From: Treponema vincentii F0403
GTDB lineage: Bacteria; Spirochaetota; Spirochaetia; Treponematales; Treponemataceae
Length of the DNA stretch: 64,000 nucleotides
Assembly: GCF_000412995.1 (NCBI RefSeq)
Contig: NZ_KE332512.1
Location: forward strand, 1,884,959-1,948,958
Direction of reading: 5' to 3'
The translations under genes were made by a program, and so were the position numbers. Each line of letters begins with the position of its first letter. Position 1 is the stretch's first letter. Of the stretch, positions 41,173-50,822 are shown one piece after another. The notes beneath the pieces are model-generated. The model was given only the letters and a program-made list of their open reading frames with translations. It was not told where the DNA came from and searched no databases.

Positions 41173-42720
41173 CTAGCGGCGGAGCCGGACGCCTTCGATA
41201 TCGGTACTGAACAATTCGCGTAGATCATTCAAGCCCAACGCCATCAGCGCCATGCGGTCAATGCCGATACCCCATGCGAGCACGGGAACATCGATACCCA
41301 TTGCCTTGGTAACTTCGGGCCGGAAGATGCCGGAGCCGCCCAGCTCAAACCAGCCGAGCACCGGATGCTTGATATGCACCTCTATCGAAGGCTCCGTAAA
41401 GGGGAAGTACCCGCCGACATACTTTACTTCGGTAGCTCCGGCAATTTCAACAGCAAACATCTTGAGGATGCCGAGCAGCGTCCGCAAGTTGACCTGTTCG
41501 CCGAGTACAATTCCTTCGGTTTGGTAAAAGTCGGAAAGGTGCGTTGCGTCGACTTTATCGTAGCGGAAGCAGCGTGCAATCCCAAAGTATTTGCCCGGAA
41601 TTTTTGCCTTTGCCAGCTGATGAGCCGAAAGCACCGTACCTTGGCTGCGCAGTAACAGCTGACGGGTAAAGTCGCGGTCAAAATGATAGTTCCATCCGCG
41701 GCTTCCGCTGTCCCCGCCCGTTTCGTGAATTTCCGCAACGCGGGAAAGGAACGGTTCCTCGATTGATTTTGCGTGCGTGGGATGCTTTAAGTAATACACA
41801 TCGTGAATGTCCCGGGCGGCATGGAACTGCGGCATAAAGAGCGCATCCGAGTTCCAAAAATCCGTTTCGACCAGCGGCCCGTCAAACTCCTCAAAGCCGA
41901 GCGAGGTAAGCTTATCCTTAACGCCCTCCAAAAAATCGACATAGGGGTTTGTCCTACCGGGGATAACGCGTGCGGGCGGCAGCTGGATATTGTAGCTGCG
42001 GAAGGTTTGCGTTTTCCATGCGCCCGTTTTCAGGCTTTCGGAAGTCAGCTGCCCTGTTTCATCGCCGGTAATACCCGCCGCATTCAGTGCTTTCTGTACT
42101 GCGGCAACCATATCCGTAAAAGCGTAGACAATCTCGTCCCGCTCAATAATCTTAAATGCGGAATCTGCCGCCCCGCGCTTTTTGGCAATATCGGCAATGC
42201 ACACCTTCTCATCTTCCGTTAAGGAGTCTTCAGGCAATCGACTGTCTGCCGCCTCCGCAGCACGCAGCAGCAGCGCTTTCTTCAATAGAAAGCTTTTATC
42301 GTCCGGCTCTTTTACATATACCGCTTTTTTTTCATCATTCATCGCGGCGCAGCCTGCCTTGGAAAGTTCTCCGAAGGAAGAACCGACATCTTTATTCTGT
42401 AAACCGAGCTTTTGCGCAATTTCCGGTAGCTTGAGCGGTCCCGCCTCTTTCAGTAATAGGATAATCCGTTCGGCAGGCAGCCCGTTCTTGGCATAGTCCT
42501 TGCCTAGCTCCGTCAGTTCGTAGACAACCGTTGTTTTCCGGGTCTTTTCTTTTACCAGATCCTTGAGTTTGAGCCACGAAAAAGCCTGATTTGCATGACC
42601 TTCTTTATATTGCAAAACCTCTTGCAGTTTTTTTGCATATAATCCTTCGCCTATCTTAAAGTTTTTTAATACCTTGATTTCCAGCGGGTGCAGATTTTTT
42701 AATACCGATTGAATATCCAT
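41173..42720 (-). CDS. pheS: Phenylalanyl-tRNA synthetase alpha chain, archaeal/eukaryotic type
   Basis: Class II synthetase charging tRNA-Phe. The 515 residues begin with winged-helix DNA-binding-like domains (MDIQSVLKNLHPLEIKVLKNFKIGEGLYAKKLQEVL) typical of the archaeal/eukaryotic type, then motif 2 and 3 blocks: GFEEFDGPLVETDFWNSDALFMPQFHAARD, KYFGIARCFRYD, GIDRMALMALGLNDLRELFS. Spirochaetes are known to carry this type rather than the bacterial one. ATG 42720 after GGGGGAA replaces a 40-codon longer frame. pheT is not adjacent. Confidence 0.94.
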   Translation of the reverse strand: MDIQSVLKNLHPLEIKVLKNFKIGEGLYAKKLQEVLQYKEGHANQAFSWLKLKDLVKEKTRKTTVVYELTELGKDYAKNGLPAERIILLLKEAGPLKLPEIAQKLGLQNKDVGSSFGELSKAGCAAMNDEKKAVYVKEPDDKSFLLKKALLLRAAEAADSRLPEDSLTEDEKVCIADIAKKRGAADSAFKIIERDEIVYAFTDMVAAVQKALNAAGITGDETGQLTSESLKTGAWKTQTFRSYNIQLPPARVIPGRTNPYVDFLEGVKDKLTSLGFEEFDGPLVETDFWNSDALFMPQFHAARDIHDVYYLKHPTHAKSIEEPFLSRVAEIHETGGDSGSRGWNYHFDRDFTRQLLLRSQGTVLSAHQLAKAKIPGKYFGIARCFRYDKVDATHLSDFYQTEGIVLGEQVNLRTLLGILKMFAVEIAGATEVKYVGGYFPFTEPSIEVHIKHPVLGWFELGGSGIFRPEVTKAMGIDVPVLAWGIGIDRMALMALGLNDLRELFSTDIEGVRLRR

Positions 42721-42755
42721 AACGGATTCCCCCTTTTTTTCATAAAACAGGTAAA

Positions 42756-42784
42756 ATGATACCGCATTTAACAATTTTAGTGAA
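42756..42784 (-). promoter_or_regulatory. Promoter of pheS
   Basis: Minus strand TTCACT (42779-42784), 17-base spacer, TATCAT (42756-42761). Leader about 30 bases with GGGGGAA. Confidence 0.5.
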
Positions 42785-42827
42785 TAGGATGAGCGGCTGT
42801 TGTTCAGATGGAAGGGGATAAAAGCCC

Positions 42828-42982
42828 GGGGATGTCTCAAAAGTTTGTTGCTTTTTTGCCATCCCCAAAGTGAAGCTTTTGGACACCCCCATACCCTATA
42901 CGTTTTAGAGGGCTTTTACACGGGAACCGTTTTTTTAGGCATTGGGCATCACTAAAAATCCAATCGAATTTTTAGTGATGCC
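42828..42982. repeat. Cluster of hairpins between grdB and pheS
   Basis: GGGGATG/CATCCCC (42828-42834, 42860-42866), a GGGGATGTCTCAAAAG-like arm facing CTTTTGGACACCCCC (42876-42890), and GGCATCACTAAAAAT (42945-42959) with its exact complement (42968-42982). The last is a 15-base perfect stem and probably ends the grd transcript. No gene lies in the 302-base interval. Confidence 0.65.
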
Positions 42983-43022
42983 TGCTGATACTATCTAACA
43001 GCGGAAACTGTAAGATATTCCT

Positions 43023-44312
43023 TTAGAAAACAGTCTGTTCCGTGATGGGTGTTTGTAAGGCTTTTAAGGCTTTTTCGACAAGCGCACGGCGTAATTCTTT
43101 TTCGTCCTTTGCGTTCATCGTGGGGTTTCCGAGCGGGTGGGGAATTGCTACCGCCGGTACAATTCTGTTCGCTCCTACTGTTTTTGAAATCGGGACAACG
43201 GTTGCAATATGCACAACCGGCAAAACTTTTTCAATTTCTTTAACCATCGTTGCACCGCAACGAGTACAGGTGCCTCACGTAGAGGTAAGAATGACCGCCT
43301 GCACTCCGGCGTTTACAAGCTTACCGGCAATTTCGGATGCAAAACGCTTTGCATTGGCAACGCTGGTGCCGTTACCGACCGTTGTGTAATACAGATCATA
43401 CAGCTTTCCGATTTTGTGCTCGCGTTCCATATCGCGCAGTACGTCAACCGGTAAAACACGGTTGGGGTTTGCATTACAGTAGGTGGGATCATAACCGCCG
43501 TGCGCCGTTTCGCTGTTTTCGGAAGTCAGTTCTGAAAGTCCCGCAATGGAATATTCACCGTAGTGAGAAGCGGAAGACGCTTCGATGTGATCGGGGTTGC
43601 CTTTCGGAACAACACCGCCTGAGGTAACCAATGCGATAACCGCCTTGGAAATATCGGCAATGGGTGCATGGGGTGGAACACGGTCGAACACCGGCATCGG
43701 ATACTCGGTAACGAACGCTTCACCTTTGAGTTTTTGCACGAGCATATCAACCGCACGTTTTGCTCCGCGTTCTTTTGCAAAGTAGTTTTGGCGGATACCG
43801 CGCGGTAGTAAACCGTCGGCGGCAAGGTTGATTGCTTCGCCGTTTAATACTTTCTTTACAACAGCTGCGATTGCAGGTACCGCATGGCGCATATCGGCAG
43901 CAGAGTTTTTCGTTTTGACGGTATACATAAAGGCTTTGAATACATCGTAGCCGGGGTTTTCTTCATATAAACCGGAGACGGCAGGAATGCCAAGCGCAGC
44001 AGCAGCTTTTGCAGCGCCGCCGCACGCCATACCGTAACGGCCGGCGTTAAAACCGGGGCCGGCAATCAGCAAATCCGCTTCGTTTTTCTTCAAAACATCT
44101 TTAATGAAAGCCGTGCACCCATCGGTGTGGTCGTTAAAATAGTTATCACCGCAGATAATCGTCTTAACGATTTTTCCTCCATCGCCGAGCGCAGCCTGAA
44201 TACCCATACCGGGTCCGGCATTTCCGTCGATTACTTCAATTTTGTAATCGGCTGTGTCTTCTCCGCCCTTTCCGGCAAAGAATTGGTTGATATAATGTAC
44301 AATCTTTTTCAT
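43023..44312 (-). CDS. grdB: Glycine reductase component B, selenocysteine subunit
   Basis: Selenoprotein subunit of glycine/betaine/sarcosine reductase protein B. The gene is continuous across an in-frame TGA (43275-43277, codon 346): ILTST-U-GTCTRCGATMVKEI, the known GrdB Sec site, then 83 more residues to the true stop. 429 residues in all. N-terminal KKIVHYINQFFAGKGGEDTAD and AGPGFNAGRYGMACG are typical. With GrdE it binds the substrate and forms a Se-carboxymethyl intermediate passed to GrdA. GrdB is preferred over GrdF/GrdH by overall resemblance. It follows grdE by ten bases. Confidence 0.9.
43252..43277 (-). promoter_or_regulatory. UGA and adjacent stem-loop (candidate SECIS)
   Basis: Directly after the TGA, GCACC (43269-43273) pairs with GGTGC (43252-43256) around a 12-base loop. 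Bacterial SelB-binding elements lie just downstream of the Sec codon, so this is a plausible one. The stem is short. Confidence 0.5.
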
Positions 44313-44322
44313 TGTTTACCTC

Positions 44323-45612
44323 TTATAGTCCGCATGCGGATAAATTCCAGAAGCCCAGCTCATTGGTTGCGCCGGTGATAACCTGTAATTCCGCTTCGAT
44401 ACTGCCGTCTTCGTGTAAGCTGCCGTCCCATGCGCCCGCAATAACATTTGCCTGTTGAGGATCGCCGATAACCAAGTCCATCTTAGGAAGCTTGATAACC
44501 TGATTAGCGTTCCCGTTCGAGACAACGGCATCTGCGGAAGGATGGGCATCTGCAAGCGACTGGCTGGCGCCGTCCTGACCTGCATATTCGTCAGTCAGCA
44601 ATACGGTTTTAATACCCTTGGCTGCAATCTTACGGCAGTTCATCATCAAGTCGGCGTCGGGGTTACCGAAACCTTCCTCGGAGATAATAACCGCATCAAG
44701 ATCAAGCTGTTCGGCAAGCCGCGCAGTCAGAGAAGAAGATCGCTCTTTATCCGCCAGCGTTACGTTCTCATTGGTTACGATAACACCGATAAAGTTGTAA
44801 TCTTTTCCGTGCCGCTTATACAGCTCATGGATAACGGGGCTGTTCTGATGCACATACGTCGGATTTTTGTCGCAGGCGGAAACACAGTTACCGCTTACCA
44901 CTGCACCGTCCATTGCTTCCGTCGGGTACATAATGGTAGGAACAATCTGCTTAACATCGATTCCGTAGTAGTAGGTGTCGTGCAGCAGTCCCTGACTCTG
45001 GAGTGCGTACACATAGCCGACTTTCGGCAAATTGGGATACTGCTTGGCTTGCTCGATCGGGTTTAAAGTCTCGTAGACTTCCGTTTCCGCCGGAGCAACC
45101 GACTTTGCTGCATTACCTAAATAGCGGGCGGTTTTAAGCCCCATCAAACGGAGTGATTTTTCTTTAACGGCACGCGTCGTGTCGTCTTTAACGGTACCCT
45201 TTACCACAAGGTTGACGGTGCGGGAGAACGGCGTATATTCTGCGCCGGGGCCGCTCATATCGATGATACCCTCCTGAAATCCGACAACCGTACCGGTGGT
45301 TACCACTGCTGCACCGCGGAGTACGGCAGTTTTACCGGAACCGACCGTGTCTTCCTCACCGGTAAAAAATCCCGGGAAGCACACGCCGCTTCCTTCGATT
45401 TTACAGCGCGGTTCAATTACATCTTTAACGGAAATAATGCGGGTTTTATCGCCCGGCTTTGCGATTGTCAACGAAACATCGGTAATAAGCGGATCTTCCT
45501 TAATAAGAGAGATAAGCTCATCTTTGTCGATTTCGAGACAAGTCCCTTTGATAGCAGTTTTTCCGGCAAACCGCATCTCATGAATAGGAATAATCCCCAG
45601 TTCAAGCTTCAT
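44323..45612 (-). CDS. grdE: Glycine reductase component B proprotein
   Basis: Proprotein of 429 residues cleaved into two subunits of component B. The self-cleavage site is Asn242-Cys243 in VVSGNCVSACDKNPTYVHQ; the cysteine becomes the pyruvoyl group that binds glycine as a Schiff base. GSGVCFPGFFT and the conserved FIGVIVTNENVTLADKERSS region follow the family. AGGAGGTC precedes the ATG. It is first in the grdE-grdB pair; GrdA, GrdC, GrdD and the thioredoxin system are not in this window. Confidence 0.92.
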   Translation of the reverse strand: MKLELGIIPIHEMRFAGKTAIKGTCLEIDKDELISLIKEDPLITDVSLTIAKPGDKTRIISVKDVIEPRCKIEGSGVCFPGFFTGEEDTVGSGKTAVLRGAAVVTTGTVVGFQEGIIDMSGPGAEYTPFSRTVNLVVKGTVKDDTTRAVKEKSLRLMGLKTARYLGNAAKSVAPAETEVYETLNPIEQAKQYPNLPKVGYVYALQSQGLLHDTYYYGIDVKQIVPTIMYPTEAMDGAVVSGNCVSACDKNPTYVHQNSPVIHELYKRHGKDYNFIGVIVTNENVTLADKERSSSLTARLAEQLDLDAVIISEEGFGNPDADLMMNCRKIAAKGIKTVLLTDEYAGQDGASQSLADAHPSADAVVSNGNANQVIKLPKMDLVIGDPQQANVIAGAWDGSLHEDGSIEAELQVITGATNELGFWNLSACGL

Positions 45613-45667
45613 ATCGACCTCCTATACTTTTTTGCAAGGGGCAGACTACCCCTTAGTATACAGGGAT

Positions 45668-45696
45668 ATTTTATTGTAATTAGCCTAAGCTGTCAA
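45668..45696 (-). promoter_or_regulatory. Promoter of grdE-grdB
   Basis: Minus strand TTGACA (45691-45696), 17-base spacer, TAAAAT (45668-45673). The leader holds AAGGGG/CCCCTT (45636-45654) as a hairpin before the ribosome binding site. Confidence 0.7.
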
Positions 45697-45708
45697 TTTA
45701 TTCTATTT

Positions 45709-46161
45709 TTATCTTTTTCTTCTTATATATTCTTTGATGGGATGGCGGATCATGCGGACAATAGAGGTGGCAAGGATAATGCCGACAGCTATCGCAACCG
45801 CCATAAAACATGAATGAACGCCTTCGGCAATGCCCTTATCCAGATCCCCCCGTACAAAGAACAGCATTGAGCGGTACATACGAAATCCGGGCACTAACGG
45901 AATGACTCCGATAACGATAAAAGCGGTTGCGGGTGTTTTTTGGATAATGGCAAAGAGTTCTGCAAGAAGGCCAACTACAAGAGCGGCAAACAGGTTTGCA
46001 AAAATATAACTGACTTGAGGTATATCAAGGCTTAATAGGATGGTCCAGCCGATTGCACCGTTTACAGCAGCAAGCAGCAATGTCCGTTTTTGAACATTAA
46101 AGAGGATGCCGAAGCCGAGACAGCTAATAAAAGCGAGTACGGTATGCACATAAATCGGCAT
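45709..46161 (-). CDS. ThrE-family exporter, small subunit-like half
   Basis: A 150-residue membrane protein with about four segments, matching the DUF3815/ThrE C-terminal half: HTVLAFISCLGFGILFNVQKR, NGAIGWTILLSLDI, VIPLVPGFRMYRSMLF. It pairs with the DUF1212 half upstream, overlapping its stop codon by one base (TAATG). Together they form a split threonine/serine exporter. Substrate is inferred from the family. Confidence 0.85.
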   Translation of the reverse strand: MPIYVHTVLAFISCLGFGILFNVQKRTLLLAAVNGAIGWTILLSLDIPQVSYIFANLFAALVVGLLAELFAIIQKTPATAFIVIGVIPLVPGFRMYRSMLFFVRGDLDKGIAEGVHSCFMAVAIAVGIILATSIVRMIRHPIKEYIRRKR

Positions 46162-46967
46162 TAAAGCCCCCCTAAAATTGAATAGAGCATTAAGATACTG
46201 CCGACTCCAAATGCAATAGCGATTGCAACCAGCACGGCCTCTCCGATACGTGCAATACCGGAGAGCAAATCACCCGAAATAAAATCCCTAATTCCTGCAG
46301 TAAATGCAACTCCGGGGACAAGCGCGAGTGCAGCGCCTACAATGATATTGTCCAAATTGTCAACTAACTTAATTTCGAAGGATAGGATGGAAATAACGCC
46401 GACAAACATACTGGCGACAAAGTTGCCCGTAAAAACGGTGCGGGAACGTGCCATTATCTTATCACTGATAAACACGGCAATATATGAAGCGAAAAATGCC
46501 GCAACAAAGTCTCCGAATTTTCCACCTACTAATACCGCAAAAACACCGCACCCGATCCCCGTTGCAAATAAAAGGAAGCGGTAGGGATATCCCTTGTATT
46601 CATCGATTTGCCGCAAGCAATCCATTGCCTCGGATATATCGATATGTCCGGTTTCAAATTTACGCGAAAAATCGCTTACCAATGTAATTTTAGCGATATT
46701 GTTGCTTCGCTTCTTGATATTTCTTGTATAAAGGACGTTTTCGCCGTCGCCGTTTGCGATAAAGAGAATTGTGGGGGTTACAAAAGGGGTGATGTCATGT
46801 ATACCGCCCGCTTCACTTATCCGCATAATCGTTTCTTCGGCACGGTACATTTCCGCTCCGTTCCGAATAAGAAGCTCTCCGGCATAGAGCGCTATCTGCA
46901 TCACTAAAGCATGCCGAGAGAGAGTATTGTTTTCTTGCCTAGCTACAATATCCGACTGGGTATCCAT
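46161..46967 (-). CDS. ThrE-family exporter, DUF1212 half
   Basis: A 268-residue protein: a soluble N-terminal part (ALYAGELLIRNGAEMYRAEETIMRI, ITPFVTPTILFIAN) typical of DUF1212 and about five C-terminal membrane segments with GALALVPGVAFTAGIRDFISGDLLSGIARIGEAVL. It works with the following small half as a threonine/serine exporter. The promoter ends 11 bases before the ATG, another short leader. Confidence 0.88.
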   Translation of the reverse strand: MDTQSDIVARQENNTLSRHALVMQIALYAGELLIRNGAEMYRAEETIMRISEAGGIHDITPFVTPTILFIANGDGENVLYTRNIKKRSNNIAKITLVSDFSRKFETGHIDISEAMDCLRQIDEYKGYPYRFLLFATGIGCGVFAVLVGGKFGDFVAAFFASYIAVFISDKIMARSRTVFTGNFVASMFVGVISILSFEIKLVDNLDNIIVGAALALVPGVAFTAGIRDFISGDLLSGIARIGEAVLVAIAIAFGVGSILMLYSILGGL

Positions 46968-46978
46968 AATAGCTGCCT

Positions 46979-47007
46979 ATTTTAATTCTTTTTAGCTATT
47001 ATGGCAA
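46979..47007 (-). promoter_or_regulatory. Promoter of the thrE-like pair
   Basis: Minus strand TTGCCA (47002-47007), 17-base spacer, TAAAAT (46979-46984); ATG 46967 follows after 11 bases. Confidence 0.6.
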
Positions 47008-47011
47008 TGGA

Positions 47012-47524
47012 CTATTGCGGATATTTCAATATCACCCACGTTGATCCGGTGCCCCCGTCGCGTCCTTTGGGATGTCCGGTTTCGCCTGCATGGGCATTTG
47101 TTTCCAGAAATTTTTGTACAAACCGCGACAGTACCGGACCGTTTTGAGAATGGTTCCCCTTACCGTGTATAATGAGAACTTTTTGGTACTCTCTGCGCAC
47201 GGCATCTTCAAAAAAGGTAACCAGCGCTCCGTAGGCTTCTTCAAGCGTCATACCGTGCAAATCAATTTCTGCCTGCGGACGCATTGCCCGTAAGCGGCGT
47301 TTTTCGGCCAGATTATCAAGAAAAGAAATATTTTCGGAATTATCAGCATCCTTATCATAGACTCCGTAACGTCGTACCCAATAATCCATCGGGTTTAGCG
47401 TTTGAGTATTTTCAATGGTATATGCGATCGCCATCGGACCTTTCGCCTCTTTGCGTATCCGCTTCTTGCCATAAGGATGTTGTGTTTGCGTTTCCCATTG
47501 ATTCAGAATCTCTTCAAAATTCAT
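47012..47524 (-). CDS. Smr-domain protein
   Basis: A 170-residue protein whose C-terminal half is an Smr domain: EIDLHGMTLEEAYGALVTFFEDAV, KVLIIHGKGNHS, and VLSRFVQKFLE...GGTGSTWVIL. Smr domains are nucleases or nucleic-acid binding modules, here without a MutS2 part. The N-terminal 80 residues are charged linker with NPMDYWVRRYGVYDKD, common to stand-alone SmrA types. GAGG precedes the ATG. Involvement in RNA quality control or repair is possible. Confidence 0.88.
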   Translation of the reverse strand: MNFEEILNQWETQTQHPYGKKRIRKEAKGPMAIAYTIENTQTLNPMDYWVRRYGVYDKDADNSENISFLDNLAEKRRLRAMRPQAEIDLHGMTLEEAYGALVTFFEDAVRREYQKVLIIHGKGNHSQNGPVLSRFVQKFLETNAHAGETGHPKGRDGGTGSTWVILKYPQ

Positions 47525-47610
47525 AATTCAGCCTCGCAGGAATTAAAGATAAACGATTAAACAACGGAATATATAAAACGTTTCATTAAATTTTGAATTT
47601 AGAAACTTTT

Positions 47611-49476
47611 TTATAGAGTTTCCATCCTCGCCAGATAAATTCTGCCGCCCCTTACTCCCCATGCCGTGTATAAAAAAGAACTCATTTGCATCGCGGCTTG
47701 CATAAAGGCTTCCGCATTGGTGTCCCGCATGTATCGGCAAAGCGTCGGTTCCATTTCATTCATTAAACGGAATTGTGCAATCTGATTATAATATTGCTGA
47801 AGGAATCCGCTGCCTTGTTGAAGGAGATACGCCATAAATTCGTTTTGCAGCAGATAAGTATCGTCGGTGTTATACAGCAGCCTCGAATACAGTTCAAAAT
47901 AGCGGCGTAAAAATAAAACCGCACGGGCGTCTGTCTGTTTAAAAACCTCGGCGGTCATGTTACGGAAGCTTTCTTGCGTAAAGTAAATACCGTGAAGACA
48001 CTCATGGGTAATAAACCGGTACCGGAGATCGGAGGTAGATTGGCGGCTTATGGATACGATTGCGCCCTCCCCCGCCTCAATGCCGGCTTCAGTACGAATA
48101 ATAATGCCGTTACGGAAAAGGATTTTCCGTAAATGTAATTCCGCTTTGTTAAGCGGAAAATGCTCTTCTTCTGCCTTCCTGAAAAATGCCGCTAGCGTTT
48201 CGGCTCTGTAGTCATGGGCGTTAAATCCGTGTAAAGAGGCTATTGTGTTATCCGAGAGGAGTTTTCCCGTAAAGCCTTTTTTTTCCGCAAAGAATGACAT
48301 CCGTTTAAGGTAGGCATCCTGTACCGCATAATCGGCAAAGTCGAAGATCAGCACGGAGGGGAATTGTTCCCATGCAAACAATTCATAAGAGGACTGCCGC
48401 CATTGCGTTTGCGGCCAATCCAAAATCAACCCCGGATCGGCTGTAATGGGAGCCGATGGAGAAGGTGCATAATATTCGGCGGTAATCCCGCAAACCGTAT
48501 TTTCCGGAATTTTGGCGCCGGTTTGTTCAAGCGTTAAAAAAGACTCGGGGAAAAGGCTGCCGTCAAGCGTAAGTTGGTAAAGCTCCGGTGCGCGATATAC
48601 TGATATGCGTTTGCCGCCGCACTGGAACCAAAGGCGCGGCTGTTGCTGCTCCTCCTCCAGTCTAATCGGCAAGGATTTATCAAAATGGATAACAATACTA
48701 TCCCTACCATCCATTCCGGCATTTCCCGCACGGATTACCGCCGATGGTTTAGGGAACTCGGTACGCAGCGGCAATCCGGATTCGGTGCATAATTCCGGCG
48801 GGATAACACCGCCGTCGGCCGCCGTACCGTACCACAGCGTACTATCCTTTAACCAGCCGTATCGGACGGGGACAACCGCCGCGCTTTTCAGCGTGAGCGC
48901 AGCCTGCGAATAAACCATAAAACCGCGGATATCTGCCGGAGGCGCCGCTATACCTGCAAATCCGATGCTAACGGTAAAAGCGCCGCGCGGCAAGGTTTGC
49001 GCCGTAACGGGATGCTGTGGAAGGATATTTTTTTTCAGTTTACCGGAAGCGGTAAAATCGCTTGCATAGAGCAGCCCTGCAATAAATTCGGCAGAATGAG
49101 TTTGGGCGGAGCTTGATGTACCGCCCGATTTGGCCGCGGCGGGGAGCGGTTCAAACTCCAGTTCCAGAGCGTATAAACCGGAAGCTGTTAAGTTGAGCAT
49201 TTCGGGACTTTTTTCAAAGGCATAGTACAGAGCACCGGATTCTTCCGGCGCGTTTATTGTCCCCGCCCGCGCATTGCGGTTTAAAGCTTTGAGCGGTGCA
49301 TACCGTTGTGTGTTGGACGCATGTGTAATAGAGGTATGCGTAGAAGCAGGATATGCTCCTGTCTCCTGCACATCGGACGGTAATGCAAGCGATACGGATA
49401 GAGCGGTATAGGTGCAGGAGGTACACAGCAAAGCGGTAAAAATAAAAACAAGGACGCCCCGCAGCAGAATATGCAT
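47611..49476 (-). CDS. Putative lipoprotein metallopeptidase with HEXXH motif
   Basis: A 621-residue exported protein; the signal ends with LLCTSC, a relaxed spirochaete-type lipobox. The middle is beta-rich and not recognised. Near the C-terminus is RFITHECLHGIYF (residues 491-495 are HExxH), and NEFMAYLL with Glu546 could supply the third zinc ligand, as in gluzincins. A metallopeptidase activity is inference; the rest of the family is not named. It starts five bases after the metK stop, so it is probably in one transcript with metK. Confidence 0.65.
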   Translation of the reverse strand: MHILLRGVLVFIFTALLCTSCTYTALSVSLALPSDVQETGAYPASTHTSITHASNTQRYAPLKALNRNARAGTINAPEESGALYYAFEKSPEMLNLTASGLYALELEFEPLPAAAKSGGTSSSAQTHSAEFIAGLLYASDFTASGKLKKNILPQHPVTAQTLPRGAFTVSIGFAGIAAPPADIRGFMVYSQAALTLKSAAVVPVRYGWLKDSTLWYGTAADGGVIPPELCTESGLPLRTEFPKPSAVIRAGNAGMDGRDSIVIHFDKSLPIRLEEEQQQPRLWFQCGGKRISVYRAPELYQLTLDGSLFPESFLTLEQTGAKIPENTVCGITAEYYAPSPSAPITADPGLILDWPQTQWRQSSYELFAWEQFPSVLIFDFADYAVQDAYLKRMSFFAEKKGFTGKLLSDNTIASLHGFNAHDYRAETLAAFFRKAEEEHFPLNKAELHLRKILFRNGIIIRTEAGIEAGEGAIVSISRQSTSDLRYRFITHECLHGIYFTQESFRNMTAEVFKQTDARAVLFLRRYFELYSRLLYNTDDTYLLQNEFMAYLLQQGSGFLQQYYNQIAQFRLMNEMEPTLCRYMRDTNAEAFMQAAMQMSSFLYTAWGVRGGRIYLARMETL

Positions 49477-49480
49477 GTTT

Positions 49481-50647
49481 TTACTTTATAGCTGCCTTTA
49501 AAGCGTCAATTTTGTCGGTTTTCTCCCAGTTAAATTCGGGGCGGCCGAAGTGCCCGTAGGCAGCGGTCGCTTGATAAATAGGCTTACATAAATCCAGCGT
49601 TTTGATAATACCCGCGGGGCTCAGGTCGAATACCTGACGAACGGCTTTTTCGATTGCATCCTCGGGTACTTTTGCCGTACCGAAGGAATCTACCCGGATG
49701 GATACGGGGAACGGTACGCCAATAGCGTAGGCAAGCTGCAATTCGCACCGGTCGGCAAGACCCGCGGCAACGATATTCTTTGCAACATATCGAGCCATAT
49801 AGGCAGCGGAACGGTCTACCTTGGTCGGGTCTTTACCGGAAAAAGCGCCGCCGCCGTGCCTACCCATGCCGCCGTAGGTGTCCACAATAATCTTTCTGCC
49901 GGTTAAACCGGTATCGCCGAACGGCCCCCCAATCACAAATCTGCCGGTCGGGTTAATAAAGAATTTAGTTTTTGCATCGAGTAAACCGGTCGGTTCCAGA
50001 ACGGGTTTGATAATCGTTTCAACGATGGCATCCGTCAGGTCGGTATGAGAAATTTCGGGGCTATGCTGATGGGAAATAACAACGGTATCGATACGTACGG
50101 GTTTGTCCCCTTCGTACTCTACCGTTACTTGACTTTTTGCATCGGGACGCAGCCAATCGATCTCTTTAGACTTACGCAGCTGAGCTGCTTTCCGCAAGAG
50201 TTTGTGCGCATACATGATAGGAGCAGGCATCAATTCCGGTGTTTCCCTGCACGCATAACCGAACATCATTCCCTGATCCCCTGCACCCATCTGGTCACGG
50301 TACTCGCTCAGTCCCGTACCGTTAACTCCCTGCGCAATATCGGGAGATTGGGCGTGAATCATACTTAAAACAGCCATGGAATTGCAGTCAAGGCCGAATG
50401 CCGAATCGGTATAACCGATTTCCCGTGCAATAGCACGGACTGTTTGCTGTATATCAACAAAGGTATTGGTGGTAATCTCGCCGCCGACAAGGATTAACGC
50501 GGTAGAAGCAAAGGTTTCGCACGCAACATGACTTTTAGGATCGTCGCGCAAACAGGCGTCCAGCACCGCATCCGAAATTTGATCGCAAAGTTTATCGGGA
50601 TGGCCTTCACCGACCGATTCCGAGGTAAATAATTTTCGTCCGTTCAT
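49481..50647 (-). CDS. metK: S-adenosylmethionine synthetase
   Basis: Makes SAM from methionine and ATP. 388 residues with [37 protein letters not shown], and [22 protein letters not shown], all diagnostic; length normal. AGGAGTAA precedes the ATG. Own promoter upstream, and the HEXXH lipoprotein gene follows. No SAM riboswitch is seen in the short leader. Confidence 0.96.
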   Translation of the reverse strand: MNGRKLFTSESVGEGHPDKLCDQISDAVLDACLRDDPKSHVACETFASTALILVGGEITTNTFVDIQQTVRAIAREIGYTDSAFGLDCNSMAVLSMIHAQSPDIAQGVNGTGLSEYRDQMGAGDQGMMFGYACRETPELMPAPIMYAHKLLRKAAQLRKSKEIDWLRPDAKSQVTVEYEGDKPVRIDTVVISHQHSPEISHTDLTDAIVETIIKPVLEPTGLLDAKTKFFINPTGRFVIGGPFGDTGLTGRKIIVDTYGGMGRHGGGAFSGKDPTKVDRSAAYMARYVAKNIVAAGLADRCELQLAYAIGVPFPVSIRVDSFGTAKVPEDAIEKAVRQVFDLSPAGIIKTLDLCKPIYQATAAYGHFGRPEFNWEKTDKIDALKAAIK

Positions 50648-50680
50648 GATTACTCCTATAAAAGCTATAAAGCAGGCGTA

Positions 50681-50709
50681 ATCATACCGCTATCGGTTTA
50701 AATGTACAA
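50681..50709 (-). promoter_or_regulatory. Promoter of metK
   Basis: Minus strand TTGTAC (50704-50709), 17-base spacer, TATGAT (50681-50686). Confidence 0.55.
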
Positions 50710-50768
50710 GCAGTCGGAAAGAGCTGTATAGATTTTAACAGGAGAACATCGCATCAGTAAAGACGCAT

Positions 50769-50804
50769 AAAAAAACGCAGCGCTATGAGACGCCGCGTTT
50801 TTTT
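50769..50804 (-). terminator. Intrinsic terminator after the NSS transporter
   Basis: AAAAAAACGCAGCG (50769-50782) pairs with CGCCGCGTTTTTTT (50791-50804) with one mismatch; T-runs on both strands, so it can end tnaA-transporter transcription and shield metK. Confidence 0.8.
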
Positions 50805-50822
50805 ATGTAGTTTATATGTAGT

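Noticed and set aside
42721-42840. 40-codon extension of PheS.
   Set aside because: No ribosome binding site; the promoter lies within it and the family starts at 42720.
42721-43022. T-box or riboswitch in front of pheS.
   Set aside because: No T-box sequence or specifier loop seen; hairpins look like repeats or terminators.
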